DNA from: Cryobacterium psychrophilum | GTDB taxonomy: Bacteria > Actinomycetota > Actinomycetes > Actinomycetales > Microbacteriaceae | NCBI RefSeq assembly: GCF_004365915.1 | Contig: NZ_SODI01000001.1 | Coordinates: 3,348,001 to 3,412,000, forward strand | Direction of reading: 5' to 3' | DNA: 64,000 nucleotides | Shown: piece by piece, positions 18,172 through 27,296 of the stretch | Numbering within the stretch: the stretch's first letter is position 1 | Layout: every line of letters begins with the position of its first letter | Position numbers and translations under genes: made by a program | The notes under the pieces: generated by a model | Database searches by the model: none | What the model saw: only the letters and a program-made list of their open reading frames with translations | Told to the model about the DNA's origin: nothing

Positions 18172-19395
18172 ATGCTACGTTGGCTCACCGCCGGAGAATC
18201 CCACGGCCCCGAACTCATCGCCATTGTCGAGGGTTTGCCCGCTGGAGTCCCGGTTACTCTAGATGCGATCCGCCTCGATCTTGGGCGCCGTAAACTCGGC
18301 TACGGTCGCGGGGCTCGAATGAAATTCGAGCAGGATGAGCTGACGGTATCCGGGGGAGTGCGCCACGGGCTCACCCTGGGTGGCCCGGTCGCCCTGCGGA
18401 TCGCCAATTCCGAATGGCCCAAATGGGTCGATGTGATGAGCGCCGACCCGATCGACACCGAATCCGACTCGGCGCCCTCGAAGACCCGCGGTCGCGGTGC
18501 GCCCCTGACCCGGCCGCGGCCCGGCCACGCCGACCTCGTCGGCATGCAGAAATACGACTTCGACGAGGCCCGCCCCGTTCTGGAGCGCGCGAGCGCACGG
18601 GAGACGGCCGCACGTGTTGCCCTCGGCGCCGTCGCCCGATCCTTCCTCGCCGAACTCGGCATCACCCTGGTCAGCCACACGCTGTCCATCGGTCCGGTTC
18701 GGGTCCCCGAGAACGCCGCGCTTCCGCGCGCGAGCGACGTCGACACCCTCGATGCCGACCTGCTGCGCTGCTTCGACCCCGAGACATCCGCTCTCATGGT
18801 GGCCGAGGTCGACGCCGCGCACCGAGACGGTGACACCCTCGGCGGTGTCGTCGAGGTTCTCGCCTACAACCTTCCCCCCGGGCTCGGTTCCTTCGTGCAC
18901 TGGGACCGTCGCCTGGACTCGCAGCTGGCGGCGGCGCTCATGGGCATCCAGGCGATCAAGGGGGTCGAGGTCGGCGACGGCTTCCTGAGTACGACCCGGC
19001 GAGGCTCGGAGGCGCATGACGAACTCGTCATGTCCGACGGCGCTATCCAACGCGCCAGCGACAAGGCCGGCGGTACCGAGGGCGGCATGAGCACGGGCAC
19101 GGTGCTGCGCGTTCGCGCGGGAATGAAGCCGATCGCCACCATCCCGCGGGCCCTGCGCACCGTGGATGTCGCCACGAGCGAGGCCGCACCGGCACACCAC
19201 CAGCGCTCGGATGTGTGTGCCGTGCCCGCCGCCGGCGTCGTGGCCGAAGCCATGGTTGCGCTCGTACTCGCCAACTCCATGCTGGAGAAGTTCGGCGGAG
19301 ACTCGATCGGGGAGACCCGACGCAACCTCGAGTCGTACCTCGCGCACATTCCCTCGAACCTGCAGACCGGCGCGTCGAGCGACGCTTCGCTGTAG
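18172..19395 (+). CDS. aroC: Chorismate synthase
   Basis: AroC converts EPSP to chorismate using reduced FMN. The 407-residue protein carries the family hallmarks [14 protein letters not shown] at the N-terminus, [28 protein letters not shown] and the C-terminal [26 protein letters not shown] lies eight bases before the ATG. Its TAG stop shares one base with the aroK GTG. The actinobacterial-type length and motifs are complete. Confidence 0.98.
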   Translation: MLRWLTAGESHGPELIAIVEGLPAGVPVTLDAIRLDLGRRKLGYGRGARMKFEQDELTVSGGVRHGLTLGGPVALRIANSEWPKWVDVMSADPIDTESDSAPSKTRGRGAPLTRPRPGHADLVGMQKYDFDEARPVLERASARETAARVALGAVARSFLAELGITLVSHTLSIGPVRVPENAALPRASDVDTLDADLLRCFDPETSALMVAEVDAAHRDGDTLGGVVEVLAYNLPPGLGSFVHWDRRLDSQLAAALMGIQAIKGVEVGDGFLSTTRRGSEAHDELVMSDGAIQRASDKAGGTEGGMSTGTVLRVRAGMKPIATIPRALRTVDVATSEAAPAHHQRSDVCAVPAAGVVAEAMVALVLANSMLEKFGGDSIGETRRNLESYLAHIPSNLQTGASSDASL

Positions 19396-19931
19396 TGGCC
19401 ACGAACCCGACCGACAGCAGCACGGCTGAGCTGCGTACGTTCCCCCTCGTGTTCATTGGGCCGATGGCGGCCGGCAAGAGCAAGATCGGCCGCCGCGTGG
19501 CGCGTGGACTCGGCGTGCCATTCATCGACACGGACAAGGTGATCGCGGCGCGGTACGGCCCGATCAGCGAGATCTTCGCCCGTGAGGGTGAAGACTACTT
19601 TCGGGTGATCGAGCGCACGGTCGTCGCCGAGGCGCTGCTCGCGCCGAGCGTCGTCTCCCTCGGCGGCGGGGCCGTGCTCGACGCTGACACACAAACCGAC
19701 CTGGCCGACCACACGGTGATCTACCTCAGCGTGAACGCCAAGGCCGTTGCGAAACGCCTCGGCGGCACGAAGCGACCGCTGCTCGCCGGCGGGATCACCG
19801 ATTGGCAACGGATATTTGACCAGCGACGCCCGCTCTACGAGCGGCTCGCAAGCATCCACTTCGACACGTCACGTCGTCCCATCGGCGGCATCGCCGATGA
19901 GATCGTGGCCTGGGTTAGAAAGAGACAATGA
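19395..19931 (+). CDS. aroK: Shikimate kinase
   Basis: AroK phosphorylates shikimate with ATP. The GTG start at 19395 overlaps the aroC stop (TAGTG) and gives 178 residues; the frame is open further upstream but only inside aroC. Seen in the protein are the P-loop GPMAAGKSKIG, shikimate-binding FIDTD, LGGGAVLD and the lid region RPLLAG with Arg. Its TGA overlaps the aroB ATG by four bases, so aroC, aroK and aroB are translationally linked. Confidence 0.95.
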   Translation: MATNPTDSSTAELRTFPLVFIGPMAAGKSKIGRRVARGLGVPFIDTDKVIAARYGPISEIFAREGEDYFRVIERTVVAEALLAPSVVSLGGGAVLDADTQTDLADHTVIYLSVNAKAVAKRLGGTKRPLLAGGITDWQRIFDQRRPLYERLASIHFDTSRRPIGGIADEIVAWVRKRQ

Positions 19932-21046
19932 CTGAAACAGCACCCTCCGCACCGGCACCCCTCGCCTCAGTGCCCGGAACGACCGTCATCACCGTGAACG
20001 GCGACGACAGCTACCCCGTGTACGTGGGCAACGGCCTCATCGACTCCGTCGGAAAGCAGCTCGGCACCGAGGTTCGCAAGGTGCTCATCGTGCACACCGC
20101 CACGCTCGGCGCCCGCGCCGTGGCCCTGCGGGAAAGCCTCCTCGACAGCTACGAGGTGATGATTGCCGAGGTGCCCGACGCTGAACCCGCCAAGCGCGTG
20201 GAGGTGGCGGCGTTCTGTTGGCAGGTGATGGGCCAGGCCGACTTCAGCCGAACGGATGCCGTGATCGGTCTCGGCGGCGGCGCGGTCACCGACCTCGCCG
20301 GCTTCGTGGCGGCCACGTGGCTGCGCGGCATCACGGTGATTCAGATTCCCACGAGCGTGCTCAGCATGGTGGACGCGGCGGTCGGCGGCAAGAACGGCAT
20401 CAACACCGCCGAGGGCAAGAACCTGGTCGGAACATTCTGGGCGCCCGCCGCCGTGATCTGCGACCTCGACCTGCTCGAGCAGCTGCCGCGCAACGAGATC
20501 CTCGCGGGCTTCGCCGAAATCGTGAAGGCCGGATTCATCCAGGTTCCGGAGATCCTCGACATCATCGAGGCCGACGTGAACCGTGCGACCGATCCGACCA
20601 CACCGGAATTCCGTCGCCTGATCGAGTTGTCCATCGAAATGAAGGCGCGCATTGTCGGTCAGGATTTCAAGGAGTCCGGCCTGCGCGAGATCCTCAACTA
20701 CGGTCACACCCTCGGTCATGCCGTCGAGCACGCCGAGCGCTACGGCTGGCGTCACGGTGCAGCCGTGGGCGTTGGCATGATGTTCGCTGCCGAGCTGGCG
20801 TGCCTGAGCGGTCGTCTCTCGGTGGAGGCCGTCGACCGGCACCGACGCATCCTGGAGTCCCTCACCCTGCCGACCACGTACCCGGTGGGACGCTGGAACA
20901 CTCTGATCGCCACGATGCAGCGTGACAAGAAGACCCGCAGCGGCATGTTGCGCTTCGTCGTGCTCGACGACATCGGCAAGCCGACGATCCTCGAAGGCCC
21001 CGACGCGTCTCTCTTATTCTCGGCCTACCAGGCAATCGGCTCCTAA
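19928..21046 (+). CDS. aroB: 3-dehydroquinate synthase
   Basis: AroB cyclises DAHP to 3-dehydroquinate using NAD and a metal ion. The 372-residue protein shows VIGLGGGAVTDLAGFVAATW (NAD binding), PTSVLSMVDAAVGGKNGIN, the metal ligands in EIVKAGFI and LNYGHTLGHAVE, and HGAAVGVGM. It closes the aro run; the convergent DUF779 gene ends 18 bases downstream. DAHP itself would come from the class II synthase at 43.7 kb. Confidence 0.97.
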   Translation: MTETAPSAPAPLASVPGTTVITVNGDDSYPVYVGNGLIDSVGKQLGTEVRKVLIVHTATLGARAVALRESLLDSYEVMIAEVPDAEPAKRVEVAAFCWQVMGQADFSRTDAVIGLGGGAVTDLAGFVAATWLRGITVIQIPTSVLSMVDAAVGGKNGINTAEGKNLVGTFWAPAAVICDLDLLEQLPRNEILAGFAEIVKAGFIQVPEILDIIEADVNRATDPTTPEFRRLIELSIEMKARIVGQDFKESGLREILNYGHTLGHAVEHAERYGWRHGAAVGVGMMFAAELACLSGRLSVEAVDRHRRILESLTLPTTYPVGRWNTLIATMQRDKKTRSGMLRFVVLDDIGKPTILEGPDASLLFSAYQAIGS

Positions 21047-21063
21047 CCCGGGTGCGGGCCCGC

Positions 21064-21492
21064 TCAGGCGAAGGGGACCGCGGTCTCCATCAGTCGGGAG
21101 CGGATGAGGAACCGCACGCCGCGCGGGGCCTCGGCCGAGAAGCCGCTTCCCCGGCCGGGAACCACATCGATCGTGAGAAAGGTGTGGCTCCAGTAGGCGA
21201 ACTGCTCGGCTGACATCCAGAAGTCGATGCTCTGGGCGGGGTGGGCGGCCGGGGCGATGTCGAGCCGACCGAGCAGAACGTCCTGATCTGAGGTGATGAA
21301 TTCACCGGCCATGAAACACATCGGTGCGCTGCCATCGCAGCATCCGCCCGACTGGTGAAACATGAGCGGGCCGTGCTCGGCCCACAGGCTTTGCAGCAGG
21401 TCGACGGCCACCGGGGCGAGTTCCACCCGGGGAACGGTCTCCCCGGGAATTGTGACAGAGGCCATCACGGACTCTGTGGCGAGTTCTGGCAT
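21064..21492 (-). CDS. DUF779 protein, partner of the aldehyde dehydrogenase
   Basis: A 142-residue protein with the DUF779 core HGPLMFHQSGGCCDGSAPMC and FWMSAEQFAYWSHTFLTIDVVPGRGSGFS. Genes of this family are commonly next to ExaC-type aldehyde dehydrogenases in actinobacteria (as with Rv0458/Rv0459), but the biochemical role is unknown; the conserved CC and His suggest metal or cofactor binding (inference). The ATG at 21492 has GGAAGGG six bases upstream; the frame is open much further but that part overlaps the dehydrogenase. A terminator-like hairpin lies immediately before its ribosome site. Confidence 0.85.
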   Translation of the reverse strand: MPELATESVMASVTIPGETVPRVELAPVAVDLLQSLWAEHGPLMFHQSGGCCDGSAPMCFMAGEFITSDQDVLLGRLDIAPAAHPAQSIDFWMSAEQFAYWSHTFLTIDVVPGRGSGFSAEAPRGVRFLIRSRLMETAVPFA

Positions 21493-21509
21493 TGCAGGCC
21501 CTTCCGACG

Positions 21510-21552
21510 AAGAAAATGGGGCTGTCAACGACACGTCGTCGTTGACAGCCCC
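21510..21552 (-). terminator. Terminator-like hairpin between exaC and the DUF779 gene
   Basis: On the minus strand GGGGCTGTCAACGAC and GTCGTTGACAGCCCC pair as a perfect 15-bp stem (21538-21552 with 21518-21532, five-base loop), followed by ATTTTCTT. It would end exaC transcripts but lies 18 bases before the DUF779 start, leaving no room for a promoter between them. Confidence 0.85.
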
Positions 21553-21626
21553 CACACTAGCCGCGGCTGCTTGGAAAGCGCCCCGACCGTTCAAACTGGG
21601 TGTTCCGGTTGCAATGCGCTGCCGGT

Positions 21627-23150
21627 TTAGAAGAAGCCGAGCTTGTCTTCCGAGTAGGACACGAGCAAGTTCTTGGTCTGCTGGTAGTGATCGAGGGCGA
21701 GCTTGTTGTTCTCGCGTCCGATACCGGAGCTCTTGTAGCCTCCGAACGCGGCACCGGCGGGGTACGCGTGGTAGTTGTTGACCCAGACTCGTCCGGCCTG
21801 GATGTCGCGTCCGGCGCGGTACGCGACGTTTCCGTTGCGAGACCACACGCCGGCACCGAGGCCGTAGATGGTGTCATTGGCAATTGAAATGGCGTCGTCG
21901 TAGTCGGTGAAGCTCGTCACGGCGAGCACCGGGCCGAATATCTCCTCCTGGAAGATACGCATCTTGTTGTTGCCCTCGAAGACCGTCGGCTGCACATAGA
22001 AGCCGCCGCTGAGGTCCCCGCCGAGGTCGGCGCGTTCTCCGCCGAGGGCCAGCGTGGCGCCCTCCTTCTTGCCGATGTCGATGTACGACAAAATCTTCTC
22101 AAGCTGGTCGTTGCTGGCCTGTGCGCCGACCTGGGTGTCGGTGTCGAGGGGGTTGCCCTGGATCGCGAGGCTCGTGCGCTTGACGGCGTCGCCCAGGAAG
22201 CTGTCGTAGATGGACTTCTGAATCAGCGCGCGGCTCGGGGCCGTGCACACCTCGCCCTGGTTGAAGGCGAAGAGCGCGAAGCCCTCCTGAGCCTTGTCGT
22301 AGAAGGCATCGTTCTCCTGGGCCACATCGCTGAAGAAGATATTGGGGCTCTTGCCGCCGAGCTCGACGGTGGAGGGGATGATGTTGGCGCTGGCGTACTG
22401 CAGGATGAGGCGGCCGGTGGTGGTCTCTCCCGTGAACGCGATCTTACGAATGCGGTTGGAGGAGGCGAGCGGCTTTCCGGCTTCGAGGCCGAATCCGTTC
22501 ACGATGTTGACGACTCCCGGGGGGAGAATGTCGCCGAGAAGCTCGATCAGAACGAGGATCGACGCGGGGGTCTGCTCGGCGGGCTTGAGCACAACGGTGT
22601 TGCCGGCGGCCAGCGCGGGAGCAAGCTTCCAGACGGCCATGAGAATGGGGAAGTTCCACGGGATGATCTGGCCCACGACGCCCAGCGGCTCGTGGAACTG
22701 GTAGGCGACGGTGTCATTGTCAAGCTGGGCGTGGTCACCGTCCTGGGCACGGATCGCGGCCGCGAAGTAGCGGAAGTGGTCGGCGGCGAGGGGAATGTCC
22801 GCGTTGAGGGTCTCGCGGATGGCCTTGCCGTTGTCCCAGGTCTCGGCGACAGAGAGCAGCTCGTTGTTGGCGTCGATCTTGTCGGCGATGCGGTTCAAGA
22901 CGGCGGCACGCTCGGTGGCGCTCGTCTTGCCCCAGGCCGGAGCGGCCTTGTGCGCGGCATCCAGTGCCAGTTCGATGTCTTCCGCGGTGCCACGGGCGAC
23001 CTCGGTGAACGGGCGACCGGTGACGGGGGTGATGTCTTCGAAGTATTCGCCCTTGACGGGCGCAACCCACTCGCCACCAATCCAATTTTCGTAGCGGGGC
23101 TTGAAGTTCACCTTTGCGCCCGGAGTTCCGGGGGCTGCGTATACGGTCAT
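21627..23150 (-). CDS. exaC: ExaC/AldB-type NAD-dependent aldehyde dehydrogenase
   Basis: This family oxidises acetaldehyde and related short aldehydes to acids, often in ethanol metabolism. The 507-residue protein has the NAD-binding core, VELGGKSPN with catalytic Glu263, GEVCTAPS with catalytic Cys302, and the C-terminal YSEDKLGFF ending typical of ExaC/AldB. The ATG at 23150 is chosen because AGGAG lies five bases upstream and the product starts MTVYAAPG; the frame is open a little further upstream. Its partner DUF779 gene follows and a GAF-domain regulator lies upstream, beyond an HNH gene. The exact substrate is inferred. Confidence 0.93.
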   Translation of the reverse strand: MTVYAAPGTPGAKVNFKPRYENWIGGEWVAPVKGEYFEDITPVTGRPFTEVARGTAEDIELALDAAHKAAPAWGKTSATERAAVLNRIADKIDANNELLSVAETWDNGKAIRETLNADIPLAADHFRYFAAAIRAQDGDHAQLDNDTVAYQFHEPLGVVGQIIPWNFPILMAVWKLAPALAAGNTVVLKPAEQTPASILVLIELLGDILPPGVVNIVNGFGLEAGKPLASSNRIRKIAFTGETTTGRLILQYASANIIPSTVELGGKSPNIFFSDVAQENDAFYDKAQEGFALFAFNQGEVCTAPSRALIQKSIYDSFLGDAVKRTSLAIQGNPLDTDTQVGAQASNDQLEKILSYIDIGKKEGATLALGGERADLGGDLSGGFYVQPTVFEGNNKMRIFQEEIFGPVLAVTSFTDYDDAISIANDTIYGLGAGVWSRNGNVAYRAGRDIQAGRVWVNNYHAYPAGAAFGGYKSSGIGRENNKLALDHYQQTKNLLVSYSEDKLGFF

Positions 23151-23178
23151 GACACTCCTATTCGACGACGATGTCGGG

Positions 23179-23199
23179 AAGGCCGCTCGTCGCGGCCTT
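23179..23199 (-). promoter_or_regulatory. Inverted repeat upstream of exaC
   Basis: AAGGCCGC, TCGTC, GCGGCCTT is a perfect 8-bp inverted repeat about 29 bases before the exaC ATG, downstream of a possible minus-strand -10 TAGACT (23207-23212). It could be an operator or a 5' leader hairpin. Confidence 0.35.
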
Positions 23200-23292
23200 G
23201 GTTGGGAGTCTAGGAACACCAACGTTGCGAAAGGTTGCGGTCCTCCGGAACAGCCCTCTGTCAGTGTCGGTGGGTGCTGTCACACTTGTTTC

Positions 23293-24798
23293 ATGACAAC
23301 CACCATTGACGGTGTTTTCGTTGATCTGACCGGGTCTCTGGCCCGGTCGGGTATATCCGCGGCGTCGTTCGCGGAGTTGTCCGACGACGAGTCGGAGAAC
23401 ACCCACCGGGCCATTGCCCAGCTCGCTCGCGAGGTCGCCAAGTACGTCGCACTGTCGGCGGCGAACGTCGCCTCCCGCTCCGACTGGGCGCTCGGCCGGG
23501 AAGGCCTCGCGCGCAAGAAGGGCTACGCCAGCGCAGAGGACTACGTCCAGGCCCTGGGTGGTGGTGGCGGCAGCACCAAAGCGGATACCCGCCGCCTGAT
23601 CGAGGCCGGCACGATGGCCGCCGAAGCCGAAGCCGAAACCGCCCGGGCCAGGCAGGAGCAGGCCGACCGGCTGGCCCTGGCTCATCCGGAAGCGCCGCCG
23701 GTAGCCGTGCACACGCCGTGGTTCGCGCCGCTCGGCTCCGCCGTCACCGACGGAACCCTCAGCACCGACGCCGCCACGGCCATCCGCCGGGGCCTCGGTG
23801 AACCGGCGATCGGGGTGACCGATGAGATGCTCGCCGACGCGGTCGTCGCCCTGATCGCCGAGTGCCGCAGCGTGAACGCCGACCAGGCGGCGAAGGTGGC
23901 GCGGCAGTGCCGAGACTCCATTGATGCCGCTGGCATCGCCTCCCGCGCCGACGCCATGCGCGCCCGGCAATACCTGCGGGTCTGGGACAAGCCCGACGGG
24001 ATGCTGCACGGCAGCTTCGAACTGGATCCGGAGAACGGTTCGTATTTCAAGGACTTTCTGCTGCAGATCACCGGCCCCCGCCAGGGCGGACCAAGGTTTG
24101 TGGAGAAGGGTGAGAAGGAGCGGGCGCAGCGCATCATCGCCGACCCGCGGTCAACGGACCAGATCGTCGCCGAGGCTCTGATCGAGGTGATCAAGGTCGC
24201 CGCGGCCGCCGACCCCGGCACACTGTTCGGCCGCATCCGTCCCTCGGTCAAACTCGTCATCACCGAGGCGCCAGCACCGGCCCCCGGGCCGGACACCCCG
24301 GGCCCACTACTTCTGCGGAACGGGTTCATCGAAGGAACCCCGGACGCGGTCCCGGCAACCACGATCGACCGGGTGGTGCGCAACACGGGATTCACCCCGG
24401 TGTTGTTCAGCCGAGACGGCACGGTGCTGGATGTGGGACGCGAACAGCGTCTCTTCACCCAGGCGCAACGCGCAGCACTCGCGCTCCGCGACGGCGGCTG
24501 CATGTGGCCGGACTGCCACCGACCACCCTCCTATTCCGAAGCCCATCACCTGCACGGATGGGACGCCGAAGGCGGACTCACCAACGTCGAAGACGGCATC
24601 CTGCTCTGCGCCCGCGATCACCTCCGCCTGCACAACGATCTATGGGAGATCAGACGCACGGGCACCGAGTACTGGCTGATCCCACCTCGAACGGCCGACG
24701 CAAACCGCACACCCATTCGACTGGCCAGTAAATCACGACTGAAGCTGGGCTCGCACCTCCGACCACGCCGCGTGAAATCGAGCGCGAGTTCGCACTAG
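23293..24798 (+). CDS. 13E12-family protein with DUF222 and HNH nuclease domains
   Basis: A 501-residue member of the actinobacterial 13E12 repeat family: a long DUF222 region (about residues 10-370) followed by an HNH domain with CMWPDCHRPPSYSEAHHLHGW and LCARDHLRLH. The HH, N and the two Cys pairs are present; the last pair reads C-A-R-D-H rather than the common C-x-x-H-H. The family is multi-copy and mobile-like, with unknown function. The ATG at 23293 is chosen because upstream sequence overlaps the exaC start. It sits between exaC and the GAF regulator, divergent from the former and convergent with the latter. Confidence 0.88.
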   Translation: MTTTIDGVFVDLTGSLARSGISAASFAELSDDESENTHRAIAQLAREVAKYVALSAANVASRSDWALGREGLARKKGYASAEDYVQALGGGGGSTKADTRRLIEAGTMAAEAEAETARARQEQADRLALAHPEAPPVAVHTPWFAPLGSAVTDGTLSTDAATAIRRGLGEPAIGVTDEMLADAVVALIAECRSVNADQAAKVARQCRDSIDAAGIASRADAMRARQYLRVWDKPDGMLHGSFELDPENGSYFKDFLLQITGPRQGGPRFVEKGEKERAQRIIADPRSTDQIVAEALIEVIKVAAAADPGTLFGRIRPSVKLVITEAPAPAPGPDTPGPLLLRNGFIEGTPDAVPATTIDRVVRNTGFTPVLFSRDGTVLDVGREQRLFTQAQRAALALRDGGCMWPDCHRPPSYSEAHHLHGWDAEGGLTNVEDGILLCARDHLRLHNDLWEIRRTGTEYWLIPPRTADANRTPIRLASKSRLKLGSHLRPRRVKSSASSH

Positions 24799-24832
24799 TG
24801 GACCTTGTCACCAACCTGATGGCTCGGCAAAC

Positions 24833-26170
24833 CTACGGCCGGGCGGGGGCCGGTGTCAGTTCGTCGTCGATGCGTTTCAGGCGCGCCACCACGGTGGCAC
24901 GTTTGGGGGAGCGAGCCGGCAGCAGTTCGAGGCACGCGCGCCACACCTCGGTGTCCCACGTGGCCTCTTCGGAGCGCGCGTATTCGAGCAACACCTCCAC
25001 TGAGGCATCCGCTAACATCGCCTCGCGCAGGCGAGCGCTGACTTCTGAGCGGATGTCGGCGATGCCGGGAGCGACGGAGTTGGGCAGAACGGAGCCGCGG
25101 TACGCACCCATCGCCACCCGGTGTGCCCCACGTTCCAGAAAGGTCAGCACGCGCTGGGCATCGATTTCGAGGGACGTTTCGAGCCGGTAGGGCCGGGAGC
25201 TGATCACCACGCGCCCCGAGAACAGTTCGAGGACCTTGCGCACGCGCACCATCTCCGCGCGGAGCGTGTCGACCGAGTAACCCTCGTCGCTCAGCAGGAG
25301 GGCGAGTCGATCTGCCGAAAGTCCCTCGCGGTGCCAAGTGAGGAGCACCAGGATCTCGGCGTGCCGGGGGCTGAGGTCCACAGACACGCTGCCGCTCTCC
25401 AGATGCCCGTGGTCGCTGCCGAGCACGTTGAGAGCTACCGGGGGAGCGGCCCGCCGCGGCGCCGCCACAATGAGCGGTGAGCGTGCTGCAGCCAATTCTC
25501 GCGGGGCGGTGCCCAGACATTGGATGCGCAGTTCTGCTTCCATCGCGGCGACGGCCGCTTCGACGAGCGGAAGAGTCTGCGGTGCCACGGCCTCGTCGCC
25601 GCCGGTGATGTCGATGACGCCGAGGATCTTGCCCGTGTGCGGGTCGTGGATGGGAACGGCGGTGCAGCTCCACGGGTGGGCGAGCAGGCTGAAATGTTCG
25701 GCACGGCGAATCTGGATCCCGCGATTGAGGGCCAGGGCGGTGCCGGGTGCGCTCGTTCCGACTCGGCGTTCAGACCAGTCCGCGCCCTCGACGAAGAGCA
25801 TCTCCTCCACCTTGCCGCGCAAGACACGGTCGCCGTCGATCCAGAGCAACCGCCCTGACTCGTCGCCGATGGCCACGATGAGCTTTGACTCGAAGGCATG
25901 CCTGATCAGCAGGTTGTGCACGACCGGCAAGACGGCGGCGAGTGGATGCTGGTTGCGCAGGTCACGCAGCTCCGCGTCGGTGAGGATCCGTTCGGCGGCG
26001 ACGCTGGTGGGGTCGAGGCTGAGCGAGAGGGAACGTTGCCAGGAATCCTGCACAAGTTTGCGAACTCCGGGGCCGATGAGGCGCTCGGACACGGCGGATT
26101 CGTGGGCCTTTTCCAACGCTCGTCCTTCGTCGGTGGCCTTCGAGGAGGCGGCGAGCCGAGGTCCGGTCAA
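24833..26170 (-). CDS. GAF-domain transcriptional regulator, AcoR-like
   Basis: A 445-residue regulator with an N-terminal helical segment (VRKLVQDSWQRS), a GAF domain (about residues 60-200: RLLWIDGDRVL, GTSAPGTALAL, HPWSCTAVPIHDPHTGKILGVIDITG) and a C-terminal winged-helix-like domain (LSPRHAEILVLLTWHREGLS). It lacks the sigma-54 AAA+ module of AcoR, as usual in actinobacteria. GAF regulators of this kind are neighbours of ExaC dehydrogenases, so it probably senses the aldehyde or alcohol and activates exaC (inference). The TTG at 26170 is preferred, with GGAGG five bases upstream; the longer open frame overlaps the next gene. Confidence 0.83.
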   Translation of the reverse strand: MTGPRLAASSKATDEGRALEKAHESAVSERLIGPGVRKLVQDSWQRSLSLSLDPTSVAAERILTDAELRDLRNQHPLAAVLPVVHNLLIRHAFESKLIVAIGDESGRLLWIDGDRVLRGKVEEMLFVEGADWSERRVGTSAPGTALALNRGIQIRRAEHFSLLAHPWSCTAVPIHDPHTGKILGVIDITGGDEAVAPQTLPLVEAAVAAMEAELRIQCLGTAPRELAAARSPLIVAAPRRAAPPVALNVLGSDHGHLESGSVSVDLSPRHAEILVLLTWHREGLSADRLALLLSDEGYSVDTLRAEMVRVRKVLELFSGRVVISSRPYRLETSLEIDAQRVLTFLERGAHRVAMGAYRGSVLPNSVAPGIADIRSEVSARLREAMLADASVEVLLEYARSEEATWDTEVWRACLELLPARSPKRATVVARLKRIDDELTPAPARP

Positions 26171-26344
26171 TGAATCCTCCGATCTGCACTGGTCGATGGC
26201 GACGCACACGATGGCACGGCGGACTGTCAGTCTAGGGGTGCGGATGAGGGGGGCGGTACGGGCTGCGAGGCATTCACAGGTACGGCCGTGAAGAAAAGCT
26301 GTGGATATCTCAGTTTCACGGAGAAAACGTTGCATTCTGGGCGC

Positions 26345-26737
26345 ATGACGATCCTTGATGAGTCCCCGCCCGTCATCACCCGGGAAGAGGCCAGGGCGCG
26401 CGCGTTCGACCTGGTCGGGCGCGCCATTCGCTTGCAGCTGTGGGTGATGGTGCTTGATGCCCGCGGGCATCAGCTGCCGCTTCTCATCCCCATTGATGAC
26501 ATTCCGGCGCGTCCGGAGCCGGGCGACCTTGCCACGGCGGGTGCCAGCATGTGCGCTCTCGTGTCGGAGTACGCACCGGGCGGCAGTGTGATTCTCATCC
26601 TCGAACGGCCCGGCGCCGCACTGCTCACGGCCGCGGATCGGGAGTGGTGCGTCGAGCTCGCCTCCGCGTTCGCACTCGTTCGGATCACCGGCATCTTCGT
26701 GGCCCACGACGACGGCGTCGGTGCGCTCGAATCGTAG
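26345..26737 (+). CDS. Unrecognised 130-aa protein
   Basis: I do not recognise this family. The product (MTILDESPP...) is acidic and soluble, with alternating hydrophobic strands and helices: IRLQLWVMVLDARGHQLP, then LIPIDDIP, GSVILILERPG and a C-terminal FALVRITGIFVAHDDG. The overall pattern could be a small alpha/beta domain such as a JAB/RadC-like fold, but no catalytic motif is visible and the suggestion is weak. A GTG at 26288 would add 19 residues without a clear ribosome site. It is divergent from the GAF regulator. Confidence 0.7.
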   Translation: MTILDESPPVITREEARARAFDLVGRAIRLQLWVMVLDARGHQLPLLIPIDDIPARPEPGDLATAGASMCALVSEYAPGGSVILILERPGAALLTAADREWCVELASAFALVRITGIFVAHDDGVGALES

Positions 26738-26915
26738 CTCGGGAATCCCCCTCAGCGGGACGAAATAAAATGGGCGTTGGGCTCGCCTGGCGGCCGAGAA
26801 TGCGAACGTCACCCGGCCGCGCGCCCAGCGACGGCCGGCCGAGTGTGCCGGTTCCGGCGTTTGGCCGCAGCGAGGTCATGCACGCGTTGTGGCGCGGCCT
26901 GCCGCGGAAGGGTGG

Positions 26916-27296
26916 CTACGCGGCGGTGGTGAGCTCGGCGCGGAGGGGCCAATCCTGACCTTCAAGGATCAGCTGGGCGCAGACGCCGGTCAGCGCGTTC
27001 ACGACGATGGGGGCCATCAGGTTGACGGTGGTGTTTCCTTCGCCGGGATTCACGACCACGAGCACGAGGGCATCCGCTGGCTCGGACAGAGAGAGCGAAC
27101 CGGACTGCTCGGTGGAGATGTACGGGGTGTAATCGGGCAGGTACACCGCCGCGTCGAGAACGTAGAGCCGTGTGCTCGGGTTCGGCACCGCCTGCAGGGC
27201 GTACAGGCCGTTGGCGCCGTCAACCGTGGTGAGGGTGAAATCCGTCATCGGCGCGAGGCCGGGTGGGGGAGTGACGAAGGTCAGGGAGGCGGTCAT
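26916..27296 (-). CDS. fliW: Flagellar assembly factor FliW
   Basis: FliW binds flagellin and antagonises the translational repressor CsrA. The 126-residue protein matches the actinobacterial form: FVTPPPGLAPMTDFTL near the N-terminus, LYVLDAAVYLPDYTPYIS in the middle and TVNLMAPIVVNALTGVCAQ near the end. Length is normal and the reading frame intact. Its ATG overlaps the stop of the flgL remnant (ATGA), the usual flgL-fliW arrangement. The expected csrA gene does not follow, and no other flagellar gene is in the window, so its role here is doubtful. Confidence 0.88.
   Translation of the reverse strand: MTASLTFVTPPPGLAPMTDFTLTTVDGANGLYALQAVPNPSTRLYVLDAAVYLPDYTPYISTEQSGSLSLSEPADALVLVVVNPGEGNTTVNLMAPIVVNALTGVCAQLILEGQDWPLRAELTTAA

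Noticed and set aside
21493..21846. Long N-terminal extension of the DUF779 protein
   Set aside because: Overlaps the end of exaC and the terminator hairpin; Arg-rich shadow sequence.
26171..26812. Long N-terminal extension of the GAF regulator
   Set aside because: The frame is open, but it overlaps the divergent 130-aa gene and does not resemble the family; the TTG at 26170 has a good ribosome site.
26738..26915. A csrA gene after fliW
   Set aside because: All frames were read; none gives the short CsrA pattern with its MLVLTR-like start.
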